Source: Monoplex corrugatus
Lineage: Eukaryota; Mollusca; Gastropoda; Littorinimorpha; Ranellidae
Assembly (NCBI GenBank): GCA_030674185.1
Contig: JAPXFY010000031.1
Span: 34,571,051 to 34,635,050 of the forward strand
Direction of reading: 5' to 3'
DNA: 64,000 nucleotides
Below, piece after piece: positions 1 through 11,669 of this stretch; positions within the stretch are counted from its first letter, which is position 1, and each line of letters starts with the position of its first letter. Position numbers and translations under genes: made by a program. A model generated the notes under the pieces. The model made no database searches. It had not been told where the DNA came from and worked only from the letters and a program-made list of their open reading frames with translations.

Positions 1-239
1 CATACATGTATCAACATTGTCAAAACAATACCATGCAGATGTATAAGATTTACCACAAGTACACTGCATCTACATTTCAGACAGATGATATGCGCCAAGT
101 TAATGGTACCGATGATCAAGTCAAACATTTGCAATCAGTGCTTTATAGAAGGATCAGTCAGTTTGAAATCTATTGTAGTTCGTATTCATAATTGACACAT
201 GTTTTTCGATATTGTATACACTTTTCAAGTATCTCCAGA

Positions 240-955
240 ACGAATTAATTGTCTTTGTGTTTACATTTATAGATGTAGGACTTGGCTTGCAGCAAAATGA
301 AGTTAAGTATCAGATCTGATTTAAGAAGTCTGTCGTATCCAAATATAATACGATCTTTTCATAAAACCTCACTGAGGTGGCATTGTCACAGAGATTATTG
401 ATAGTTACTTTTGGAGCTGTTGCTCTTGTTCACGTTTTCTTCAGTAAGATTCAATAGCCTGCAACACTCTGGTGTAGGTTACAAAGTTTGTGTTAATTGC
501 ATATTTGTTTTTAAAACTCACAAATGACATAGATGTGCCATCCGGATTTATAACATTCTTGACAAAGCATACTCCCTTATTCACCCAATTCTAATAGCAG
601 AAAACTTTGTTTTCTGTATCTATATTGTCGTCACAAAATATTGGTTCTACAAGAAAACTCTTGCCAGACTCGTTATATGCACACAGGACATTTTTCGAAA
701 ATGAGTTTGTATCAGCAAACTGTTGTACTGGGAGATTAGAACTTAAGCGTTCTAACAATGCCATTCTATTGCATGAAGATGTGTGTACATTTTTCTTCTA
801 TGAGTGGTGTTTTGAAGCTTTCTTATCCAAGTCAGTTTTAATGCGTAAAGATATTTCCTTATGTCAGGTATTCCAAGACCACCATTCTCAACATATTTAA
901 CGTTTGCTTTTCTGTTGATCTCGTCTCTTTTCCATACCACACAAATTCAAATATT
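240..955 (-). pseudogene. Decayed LINE fragment (C-terminal part of the RT ORF)
   Basis: Read on the minus strand, the piece near 955-752 gives GKRDEINRKANVKYVENGGL, then GIPDIRKYLYALKLTWIRKL, a pattern common after the RT domain in L1/Tx1-like non-LTR elements. Lower down (about 660-430) another frame reads NWVNKGVCFVKNVINPDGT, also typical of that region. Frames shift between the two pieces and stops occur, so this is a dead copy. The clade is not certain. Confidence 0.6.
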
Positions 956-1267
956 GCATATTGCTGAGCGTGCATGCTGAATGGTTTTATGTTTCTCTAA
1001 GTCAGCCACTGACATGTTTCCAGATCTGTTAGTGCATATTTGATATTTGGATGTATGCATACATGAAGATGGTTTAGACACTGACAGGTGACAGCACACA
1101 TGCTGACCTGGGAGATAAGAGAAAAAAAACATCTCTATCCTTTACCACCAAGCATAAATATCCAAGAAGACTTCATCTATTTGATTGTCGATTGTCAGAA
1201 CATCCAATGAGCACGGTAAGGATCCTGTTCAAGCCGTGTCAGTACTCAGTGGCTTATGGACACACGA

Positions 1268-2275
1268 CATTTTGAAAACAGCCAGCATTCCAACTGCTGG
1301 ACAAGGAAACATGATGACCATCAGACAGGTGTAACAAAAAGCATGAAAACAGCCAGCATTCCAACTGCTGGACAAGGAAACATGATGACCATCAGGGCAG
1401 GTGTAACAAAAAGCATGAAAACAGCCAGCATTCAACTGCTGGACAAGGGAAAACATGATGACCATCAGGGCAGGTGTAACAAAAAGCATGAAAACAGCCA
1501 GCATTCTAACTGTTGGACAAGGAAACATGATGACCATCAGGACAGGTTTAACAAAAGCATGAAAACAGCCAGCATTCTAACTGTTGGACAAAGGAAACAT
1601 GATGACCATCAGGACAGGTTTAACAAAAAGCATGAAAACAGCCAGCATTCTAACTGTTGGACAAGGAAACATGATGACCATCAGGACAGGTTTAACAAAA
1701 AGCATGAAAACAGCCAGCATTCCAACTGCTGGACAAGGAAACATGATGACCATCAGGGCAGGTGTAACAAAAAGCATGAAAACAGCCAGCATTCTAACTG
1801 TTGGACAAGGAAACATGATGACCATCAGGGCAGGTTTAACAAAAAGCATGAAAACAGCCAGCATTCTAACTGTTGGACAAGGAAACATGATGACCATCAG
1901 GGCAGGTTTAACAAAAAGCATGAAAACAGCCAGCATTCCAACTGCTGGACAAGGAAACATGATGACCATCAGGGCAGGTTTAACAAAAAGCATGAAAACA
2001 GCCAGCATTCCAACTGCTGGACAAGGAAACATGATGACCATCAGGGCAGGTTTAACAAAAAGCATGAAAACAGCCAGCATTCCAACTGCTGGACAAGGAA
2101 ACATGATGACCATCAGGCAGTTTAACAAAAAGCATGAAAACAGCCAGCATTCCAACTGCTGGACAAGGAACATGATGACCATCAGGCAGGTTTAACAAAA
2201 AGCATGAAACAGCCAGCATTCCAACTGCTGGACAAGGAAACATGATGACCATCAGGCAGTTTAATAAAAGCATAA
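1268..2275. repeat. 72-bp minisatellite, about 14 copies
   Basis: The unit contains AGCATGAAAACAGCCAGCAT and GGACAAGGAAACATGATGAC and recurs every 72 bp, for example at 1341, 1413 and onward. Copies differ by a few substitutions and single-base indels. Each unit holds a 6-bp inverted repeat, CCAGCA with TGCTGG 7 bp apart. Because 72 is a multiple of three, open frames run through the array on both strands; these are not genes. Confidence 0.97.
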
Positions 2276-2309
2276 AAAATACCGACCGTTCACATGAGAG
2301 CCCGTCAGT

Positions 2310-2612
2310 CTTGTAGCAAGAAACTGTAAAGCGGACAGCAGCTCTTCCGAGGAGAAGCCCCCCTCCCCTCCCCCCACACCTCGTGCACGTGTTAGGTCTT
2401 AAACTCATTACACTTTTAGAGACCAAGCTGCATCTAGGTTGTGTTTTCTGATACCCTTCTGCTGTCGCCATTTTTTCCACCTGGGTTCGAATCTGCATTG
2501 CCAAGGTGGTCGGCGACTTGGGACCAATGACCTGTGTGACAGATGTCTCAACTCTTAGCTATTGTACAGCTGCTGTATTCAGTGAACTTTTAAGCATTAT
2601 AAAGTTCATTTT
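2310..2612 (+). repeat. Dispersed repeat of about 300 bp, copy 1 (SINE-like)
   Basis: It shares ordered blocks with 58945-59250 in the same orientation: GGACAGCAG, GAGGAGAAG-CCCC, CTGCATCTAG, TTCTGCTGTCGC, CCTGGGTTCGAA, a GGTGGTC block, and the end TATAAAGTTCA versus TATGAAGTTCA. GGGTTCGAATC resembles an RNA polymerase III B box, but no clear A box is seen. It is probably a dispersed, non-autonomous element. Confidence 0.6.
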
Positions 2613-2990
2613 TCTGCCTCTCATACCAGATCTGGCTGGAACAATTTTCACTCCCTTCTGTCATTGCCTTTAGGGCTCTGGTCTCCTTCTCAGAAATCGT
2701 CAGCTTTTTATAAACTGAAAGGGAGATGTGCTTACCAACCCTCTTGTTCCAACCTTTATAGCAAAATCTTTGGCTTGGAACCCAGATTTCCTCAAGTTTC
2801 CTCAAGAGTGGCATAATTTTCAGTTTCGTAGTTTTTATCTTCCTCCTATTTTCATTCCGCACAATGAGTTCGATCAGAATCATTTGTTTTGTGGAAAAAA
2901 ATGGAGTACCATATCCGGTTTTCTGCCACTCTCGCTGGTGATTTCTGTTTTTTTTTCTTCTGGAAGATCTGCTCTGCACTCTTAGCATAT
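2610..2990 (-). pseudogene. Decayed retroelement 3' coding fragment
   Basis: Minus-strand frames read GFQAKDFAIKVGTRGLVSTS and PFQFIKS, which resembles the EVGxRGFVxxS segment near the C-terminus of some invertebrate RT polyproteins. Several stops and frame changes are present. The assignment rests on this one motif. Confidence 0.4.
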
Positions 2991-3119
2991 GCACCATCCG
3001 GCATTGCTGTTATTCTATTTTTGTTTAAAGCCCAGTTGACTTCGTAGAACCATAAAAATTATTAGGGTTATGACCATTTCAAAACATAGAACACTTCAAC
3101 AGGTAAAAAAGGGAAAAGT

Positions 3120-4575
3120 CAAATAACAAAAAAAGTGTGAATGAACCACAAGTTTAGAGGACCACCACTATCGTTTGGCATGTCTACAAACTTGTTTGGT
3201 TGCCCTGATGTCATTTGTGTACAGGGTGCAGATGAATGGTCAGGTAGAACACGGATGGCTGGGTGTGCATGCTCATCTAGGAACTGGTGCAAGACTGAAT
3301 TGTAGTGACTAGCGGGATCAGTGAAATTTGAAAGAGAGAGAGAGATGATTAACAACTTCAGACGAGAAGGGTTCAGGCTGCAACGGGTCACAGTTTGCTT
3401 CTGGCGTAAAGTTTAGACAGATTAACGAAGAACAACACGGCAAAATGGTCTGAAGGACTAAGACTGATGTAACAAGTTCACCAGTGTTGTGGACGATCAG
3501 CTAGTCAATAATATGACCTTAAATGTGTGTGGGCTAGGCAACAAGCTGAGACAGAGAATGGTTAGTCAGAGATAAACAAAAGCTCTTGGTTTCCCAGTCA
3601 TTTAAACAGTCAAAGTGTACACTGACATCACCAAGAATGACGAGTTTTCCTGATTTTAAAATGTTCTGATCAAAAAAAGTTTCAATTTTTTATGAAACAT
3701 GGAAGGAATTTGATTGCATGGCTTGGAGGACTGTAATTAAAAAAATAACAGACTGACCTGACATACAAAAAACAAACAATAAAAAACAACAACAACAAAA
3801 ACCCAACAACAATGGCTTCAGCGGTTTCAAATGATAGAGTAGAAAACAGAAGTAGTGGACGAAGGACAGAAGATTGATGCACATCTTTATAAACAACAGC
3901 GACTCGACCACCAAGAGAGGATCGAGGGAAGGAACGGAAGTTTTTAACCAGAAGGTGTTTGTGTTTTATTTTTGGCTCATGACCATTTGATTTCAACCAG
4001 ATTTCTGTCAGAAAACCAAACCGATGTTGTTGTTTGTTTTAAAAATAAAGTCGAGATGCAATTAGCTTTTTTCATCACGACGGACAGACTGAACATTGAG
4101 GAACCACACTGCAGACTTGGCAGGAAACACAAAAGAAACAGTGTTAGTTTGAAAAGGATTTGAAGCAGAGCTGGTCGTTTGGTCTGGTGCTCGGAAATTG
4201 AAGCTGAAACCACAAATTATGTTTGTACTTTCAACTACTTCCTGTTCGAGAGCGTTTCTTTGGCAGCTGAAAGCCAGTGTTAAATTCATGCAAACGAGCG
4301 CGTGTGTCAGCTGACAAGCGACCTGGCTTTACTCCTAAAAGTTCAGCGCGAGAGTACGTGATCGGTTTATGGTTAGCGCGCTTAGGTGTGGTCTGCTCTG
4401 CTTGTGATACACTGTATAAGGCTTGAACACGCCATGGATTTTTAAAGAAATCCATGTAAACAATGGCAGAAGGTTCGGAAATTTGGAACTTGCCATTTGT
4501 GTCGAAAAGAAAACGTACCGCAGATGTATCAATGATAGTCGCCCAAGTATAATGCAGTCTGTCATTTTAGACAAT
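3120..4575 (-). pseudogene. Decayed non-LTR retrotransposon, APE-type endonuclease region
   Basis: On the minus strand the order is an N-terminal piece (VKPGRLSADTRARLHEF, near 4320), then AVWFLNVQSVR (near 4100), FRSFPRSSLGGRVAVVYKD (near 3910), KLVILGDVSVHFDCLNDWET (near 3620) and PTHIxGHIIDxLIV (near 3510). This is the collinear layout of an APE endonuclease (NxxS, GDxxxHxD and the GH-D segment) of a CR1/L2-like element. Frameshifts and stops break it throughout. No RT follows it, so the copy is truncated. Confidence 0.65.
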
Positions 4576-4959
4576 CACAAAACTGAAACTTACAAAAAGC
4601 ACTCAAAACTTCCAAACGACAATAACAACACCAGAACTTAAATACACATCTGCCTACTAGGTCTTGTGACCCTTGACCTTGGAATAGGGCACAGGTGCTT
4701 TGGACTGCCTCCAACACTGACAGAAGCTTTGCATCTAACTGACCAGCTGCCGTCCATCTCAATCGGGACAACCCCTGGACAATAAGGTGCTGACAAACTC
4801 ATTTACCATGGCTGACTGAAAACTGTTGGACAGATATGACAAAAACGAAGAAAGAGCATTCTCTGCCTGCATCAAAGGGTGCTTAAGGTTTAGAATTGAA
4901 TGAAAAGCAGAGAGCCACCACTACACCAGGCATACCACAAAGAATGAAGAAGAAACCAC

Positions 4960-7830
4960 AAGTTATGGGACTGGCAATGTCAAGATTATGTGCCTAGACC
5001 TCTCAGACAACCTGCAGTAGATCAATGACAACAACAAAACACAATCATCGACTCTGAGCTGACGACACTGGACATTGACATCAGCACTGCAGGAGAGCAG
5101 GCTTGCTGCACACAGCATGCCAACGGAGAAGGACCATACCTTGTTCTGGCGGGGCAGACACCCTAAGGAACATCGCTTTGACAGCGTCGACTTTTCAGCT
5201 AAGGATGCCATGTTATACATGATACATCCTCCCGGTGGTGGTTCAGAATGCATCCTTTCCTTCAGCCTCTCAACACATCTGGCAAAGTGGACATTCTGAG
5301 TGTCTACACCCCAGCACTATGCTCACCTTAAGGAGGAAAAGATCATTTCTCAGAAGACGTCGATGCTGCCATCAGTACGATTCCAGTATCTGAGTACATC
5401 ATTCTGCTCGGTGATTTCAATGTAAGGTCTGATCGGATCGCAGTTCATGGACAGACAGTCTCAGACTCGTCGGTGTCGGCAAGATGAACAACAATGGAAA
5501 GGACTGCTGGACAGGATCAGGGACTGTTTCTACTGCAAGCTGTGCATAACCAACACGCTCTACAAGACAAAGCCTGGAGACGCCCACGACTCGGCATTGT
5601 CATCAGCAGGACATGATCATCACCAGGAGAGCTGCCTTCAACAGTGTGCTCCTCACACACAGCTTCCCCATGCTGACTGCGACACGGACCAGACCATGGT
5701 GTACAGTAAAGTTCCACTGACTTCAAAGAGGATTCCACATGAAGCCAAAAAGATGCCCACACTTCAGCACCGCTAGGGAGCCAACCCACAGCTTTGCATA
5801 GAACTCAGTGAGCAGATGGACCAGCTTTCAAAGTAAATGCTACCACAACCAACGAGGAGAGATAGCAATTCATTTTAGACAACATCTGTAACACCAGCGC
5901 GGCATCCATTGGCAGAAATAGAGGAAAACACTCAGACTGGTTTGAGCCCATCTGTTTGAGATGGAACCTATCATCAATGACTGAGAACAGCAAGACCATG
6001 CCAAGCAGACGGAGAGTTGGGCCAGCACTACCAGAACATGTACGCCATTGAGACCATGGTCACTGAGTCAGACTTTGCCATGATCCCCATTATGTCTGTC
6101 ATCAGTGAGCTGAACCTGCCTTTGGCAAACGACGAACTCAACACGGCCATTACTCTCTTGCTCACGGTAAGGCACCCGGCAAAGCCGACATCCCCCCATA
6201 AATGATTCAGTGCAGGAAATCATTTACTGAACCATCTTCATGAGCTACTCGGCCAGTGCTGAGCAGAAGGAACAGTTTCCCAAGACATACGGCACGCAAA
6301 CATGGTCACGCTGTAAAAATAAAGAAAACATAGGGATTGTGATAACTACCTTGGCATATCACTGCTTATCACCACTTGAAAGGTTTTTGCCTCAGTGTTT
6401 CTAGCATTTGCAGTTCCAAGGCAGAGAGATCCACCATTGACATGAATTCTCGCGCAGAGCAGCCACTGAAGAAAAAGCAGTGGAATGAAGGCAGCCTTTA
6501 TACATTGCTTTCACCGACCTGACCAACACTTTTGACCTGTCCAGGATCTCTTGACATTCCTGGAGATCAGATGCCCACCGAAGCTGCTGAATCTCCTACT
6601 CTCTTTTCATGACGGCATGCAGGTGACAGTTTCAGTTTGACGGATCATCATCAGAGCCATTTCCCATTCAGATCAGAGCCATTTCCCATTCAGAGTGGAA
6701 TGAAGCAGACTGTCTCACCCCGATGCCTTCTCTCTCGTACTGTCGACGTTTTCATAGCATCTGATGACGCAATGTACATACACGCTGGTCCCACGGCAAG
6801 CTTTTCAACGTTGCTCCTTTCTGGACAAAGACCGAAGTGTGTCGAGCCCTGTTTGGGAGATACTCTTCGCTGCTGTTGCTGCTTTGACGCATCACACACA
6901 GTCTGGTCTCTCGGCTTTTTGGCACCTGCTTACCAAGAGTTTAGCCTCGTCATCAGTCCGAAAAAGAGAAATATTGCGCCAAAAGGTCAGCAAAGTTCCA
7001 GGCATCACTATCGACGATCAGATCCTGCAAGTGGCAGATGATTTCACTACACAGGGTCGGCAGCCTCCAGCAACCTGTCTCTCGACCCAAAGCTCAACGA
7101 GCAAATAGGGAAATGCAGTCGCTGCCATGACCAACCTTGACCAAGAGAGTATTGGAAATAACAATAAGAAAATAACAAACTCACCACAGCTGCCAAGATT
7201 AGAGTGAACAAAGCCTGCATATTGATTACTCTATTTTACGGCAGCCAGAGCAGGGCAACCTCTATGAGTCAAGAGCACCATCTCGTTAGCTTCCACCTGT
7301 TGTGCTTGTGCCGGATTCTAGGCATTGTCTGGAAGGACCTTGTGTCAAACAGGACATCCTTGACCAGGCAGGTATGCCAATCATGTATGGCTTCTTCAAA
7401 TAGCGATGACACAGGCTTGACCATGCCTCCCGCATGCAGAAGGGCCGTATTCCGAAAGATGTCTTGTTCGGACACCTTGCTGCAGAATCCTGGCTCACAG
7501 GGCGCCCACTGCTGCAAGACAGGAACATCTACGACGTGACATGAAGCCTGCTGATATGAGTGGGCACACTGAAATAGAGATAGCAGCATATCGTTGTTCC
7601 TGGCACCAGACTGTACACGCAGATATCTCCACTGAAACGACTGTTGTCGTTGTCATACAGGACAGACAGAAGGAAAACTGGGACAGCGACCACCCAGCCA
7701 CAGACATCAGCCTTCGTGTTCAGAAGCTGCGCCAAGGACTGCCACCCACACAATCGACTCGTTCAGCCACAGAGGACATGTTCTACACCCAGCGGAATCT
7801 TCAACCAGGCGCCTCCATTGCTTAATCGGA
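4960..7830 (+). pseudogene. Decayed non-LTR retrotransposon (endonuclease-RT family B), copy 1
   Basis: The 5' part reads EKDHTLFWRGRHPKEHR, then a SVY-PAL segment, YIILLGDFNVRSD, KMNNNGKDCW and MIITRRAAFNSVLLTHSF, the collinear blocks of an APE endonuclease. The middle, about 6000-7100, is heavily broken RT. The 3' part reads RIPKDVLFGHLAAESWLTGR (near 7450), matching the block RCIPKDILYGEL near 13130 in copy 2. Stops and frameshifts are frequent, so the copy is old. Boundaries are approximate and no target duplication was identified. Confidence 0.65.
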
Positions 7831-7979
7831 CAGACTAAACCGTCAAATAGATACACAGGTGCATAGATATGTAGGTAGGCTGTATGTGTATGTGCAAATG
7901 TGTGCGTGCACGCGTGCGCGCGCGCAGTACATAAGTGCCAATCATCTGATAATGTTGATACTGATATTGTTGTTGCTGC

Positions 7980-8350
7980 TGTCTGATGATGATGAGGGTG
8001 ATAACATTGATGGTAATAATGAAACATTGATGATAAGGATGATAAATATGATGATGATAATGATGATATGATGATGGTGAAGAGACGGAGGAGGATTGTC
8101 ATGATGATGACGACGACGACGACGACGAAGAAGAAGAAGAAGAAGAAGATGATGATGATGATGATAATTATGATGATGATGATGAATATGATGATGCTGT
8201 TGGTGATGACGGTATTGCTGCTGTTGTGTCCTTATTGCTCATGAAAAAGGCGATGATAATGATGACGGTGATGATGATAGTGATGATGATATTTATCGAT
8301 GTTGTAGTACTACTGGTGATACTGATGACGACGATACTGATGGAGATAAT
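7980..8350. repeat. GAT/GAC/GAA trinucleotide-rich tract
   Basis: About 370 bp of imperfect GAT repeats with short GAC and GAA runs (8108-8160). It ends about 20 bp before the acceptor of exon a at 8369, so the sequence just upstream of this exon is purine rich rather than a normal long pyrimidine tract. Confidence 0.9.
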
Positions 8351-8368
8351 AACGAATGGCGTTTTCAG

Positions 8369-8497
8369 GTGGGGAATATGTTCTCAATCAACCCCAGTGA
8401 TATTCTGGCCCAGCTGAAGAAATGGCACGAGCAGTATGGCGATGTATTTACTATCCGGATTGGCTCAAAGTATATGATTGTTATCAACTCTTACAAG
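8369..8497 (+). CDS. P450 exon a: start of the catalytic domain
   Basis: Forty-three codons open in phase 0, beginning VGNMFSINPSDI and containing KKWHEQYGDVFTIRIGS. This matches the region just after the proline-rich hinge of microsomal P450s, where the hinge normally ends in a VGN-like triplet. The acceptor is TTTTCAG and the donor is AAG|GTCAGT. The exon ends INSYK in phase 0, so it joins directly to the next one (LAHETF). The missing upstream exon should carry the signal anchor and the PPGP hinge. A long (GT)n tract starts about 35 bp after the donor. Confidence 0.9.
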
Positions 8498-8529
8498 GTC
8501 AGTCTGTGTCGTTGTGCACGCGGGCGTGG

Positions 8530-8650
8530 TGGTGTGTGTGTGTGTGTGTGTGTGTGTGGTTTTGTGTGTATGTGTGTGTTTGTGTGTGCGTGTGTGTGTG
8601 TGTGCGTGTGTGTGTTTGTGTGTGTGTGTGTGTACGTGTGTGTGTTTTTG
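8530..8650. repeat. (GT)n microsatellite after exon a donor
   Basis: GT repeats with occasional T or C interruptions start about 35 bp downstream of the splice donor at 8498. Confidence 0.97.
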
Positions 8651-8659
8651 TGACTTCCA

Positions 8660-9215
8660 CCACGAAATCAATCTTAACTAGCATTTTGGACTAGCATTTT
8701 GGACATTTGAGATATACATATCACTGGAAAGTGTATATTCTGCTGATTATTTCAGTATTTGAATAAAGCTTGTACTGAAAAAATGTAGAAGTTATGTATG
8801 TTTAAAGTCATTAAGTTGTATGACGGCCATTTTGAGAAAATGGACTCTAAATGTTTTGTGTGCTCTCCTACACATTTTCCTTAAATTTCTTTATTTGGTG
8901 GGTTTGACCCAGTTTGTTTCTAATTTTCGCTGTCATTATCTGAAAGATGCACCAAAGAGCTTTCCATCAGTATATTACATGTGCAGGTACTGTACAGGTT
9001 ACAGTTCATAGCTGCTGCGATCAGTGCATTAAAATACCGATTTAAATTGATTAAAAATATTTTTTCAAGAAAAAAATTTCTGTGGGGGATAGATTATTGT
9101 CTACAGAAATCAATTTTGAGAAAAAGTCAAAACAACCCAGATAGACCTTCAGTCACCTTTTCAACTCCTAGTGCTGTTCGACTGACTGCGAGTTAAGACT
9201 GATTTCGTGGTGGGA
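8660..9215. other. Intron 1, nothing recognised
   Basis: AT-rich intronic sequence with no recognisable coding, RNA gene or repeat family. A short (GT)n tract follows at about 9238-9262. Confidence 0.6.
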
Positions 9216-9299
9216 GGTCACATTTGTGTATATATGTATTTGTGTGTGTGTGTGTTTGTGTATATATGTATATTTCCCTTTGCATACACAGCGAAGAAG

Positions 9300-11660
9300 A
9301 AAACATCGGAGCAAAACACAGACAACACAAAAGAAGATAAACCACCGAAACATATACAACACAATGTTGCACAACACAGCTGAACCTGGCAGTACACAGC
9401 ACAATACAGCACAACACAGCACAACGCAACGCAACGCAATACGGCATAGCGCCATATAACACAACAAAGAACAACACAACGCAACACAACACAACACAAC
9501 ACAAAACAGTACAACACAACACAAAGCAGCACAACATAACACAACACAGTACAACGTAACACAACACAGTACAATGTAACACCATATAAAACCACAAGAA
9601 CAACACAGCAGAAAACAGCAGAACACAGCACAACACAACACGACACGACACGACACGACACGACGCGACACAACTCGACACGACACGACACGACAGCACA
9701 GCACAGCACAGAACAGCGCGACACAACACAACACAACACAACACAACACAACACAACACAACACAACACAACACAACACAACACAACACAACACAACACA
9801 ACACAACACAACACAACACAACACAACACAACACAACACAACACAACACAGCACAGCACAGCACAGCAGCGCAACGCGACGCCACACCACACCACACCAC
9901 ACCACACCACACCACACCACACCACACCAAACCACACCACACCACACCACACCATACCAAACAACACAGTAGCATAATACACCACACCACACAACACAGT
10001 AGCATAATACACCACACCACACAACACAGTAGCATAATACACCACACAACACAGTAGCATAATACACCACACCACACAACACAGTAGCATAATACACCAC
10101 ACAACACAGTAGCATAATACACCACACCACACAACACAGTAGCATAATACACCACACAACACAGTAGCATAATACACCACATCACACAACACAGTGGCAT
10201 AATACACCACACAACACAGTAGCATAATACACCACACCAATACACCACACCACACAACACAGTAGCATAATACACCACACCACACAACACAGTAGCATAA
10301 TACACCACACCACCACACAACAGCAGCATAATACACCACACCACACAAAACAGTAGCATAATACACCACATAACATCACACAACACAGTAGCATAATACA
10401 CCACACCACACTACACAGTAGCATAATACACCACACTACACAGTAGCATATACACCACACTACACAGTAGCATAATACACCACACAACACAGTAGCATGA
10501 TACACCACACCACACTACACAGTAGCATAATACACCACACCACACAGCACAGTAGCATGATACATCACACCACACAACACAGTAGCATAATACACCACAC
10601 AACACAGCACAGTAGCATAATACACCACACCACACAACACAGTAGCATAATACGCCACACTACACAGTAGCATAATACACCACACAACACCACACAGCAC
10701 AGTAGCATAATACACCACACAACACCACACAGCACAGTATCATAATACACCACACCAAACAACAGTAGCATAATACACCACACCACACTACACAGTAGCA
10801 TAATACACCACACAACACCACACTACACAGTAGCATAATACACCACACAACACCACACAACACTTTAGTATAATACACCACACCGCACTACACATTAACA
10901 TAATACACAACACCAAACAACACTAGTATAATACACCACACCACACAACACATTAGCATAATACACCACACCACACAACACATTAACATAATACACAACA
11001 CCAAAGAACACAGTAGCATAATACACCACACAACACCACACAACACAGTAGCATAATACACCACACCACACTACACAGTAGCATAATACACCACACAACA
11101 CCACACAACACATTAGTATAATACACCTCACCACACAACACAGTAGCATAATACACCACACCACACAACACAGTAGCATAATACACCACACAACACCACA
11201 CAACACAGTAGCATGATACACCACACCACACTACACATTGACATAATACACCACACCACACTACACATTGACATAATACACCACACCAAACAACACAGTA
11301 GCATAATACACCACACAACACCACACAACACAGCATAATACACAGCACCAAACAACACAGTAGCATAATACACCACACCACACCACACAACACAGTAGCA
11401 TAATACACCACAACATAACAGAACGAAGCGCAGCACATTCAAGCACAACACAACACAACACAATCCACCAGAACCAACAGAACAAAACAGCACAGCACAA
11501 TACAACACAGCACAACATAACACAACATAGCATAACACAGCACAACACAGAACAGCACAACAAAGCACAATACAGCACAGCATAACACAACACAGCACAA
11601 CATAACACAGAACAGCACAACAAAGCACAACACTGCACAACAGAGCACAACACAACACTG
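9300..11660. repeat. (ACAAC)n-derived array with a 25-30 bp higher unit
   Basis: The outer parts (about 9350-9960 and 11420-11660) are ACAAC/ACACC/CAGCA pentanucleotide repeats, perfect ACAAC over 9722-9848. The centre (about 9960-11420) is a longer unit made of CACCACACAACACAGTAG and CATAATACAC, repeating every 25-38 bp with variable numbers of the CACCA/CACAA module. Cysteine- and valine-rich open frames across it on the minus strand are repeat artefacts. Confidence 0.97.
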
Positions 11661-11669
11661 ACAAAGGCA

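Noticed and set aside
607..900. 97-codon + strand frame near the left edge
   Set aside because: It is the complement of a minus-strand LINE fragment with clear protein-level similarity to known LINE blocks.
1256..2195. Open frames of 200-290 codons on both strands with a 24-residue repeat
   Set aside because: The 72-bp period is divisible by three, so any stop-free frame stays open. Single-base indels between units shift frames freely, with no sign of selection.
2480..2500. tRNA gene from the B-box-like GGGTTCGAATC (also near 14395, 23403 and 59113)
   Set aside because: No acceptor stem or complete cloverleaf could be formed around any of these. They fit SINE heads or chance better.
1..8368. 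First P450 exon (membrane anchor and PPGP hinge)
   Set aside because: I looked for a hydrophobic stretch followed by a PPGP-like hinge and a phase 0 donor and found none. The region is mostly decayed LINE sequence and repeats, so the exon probably lies upstream of the window.
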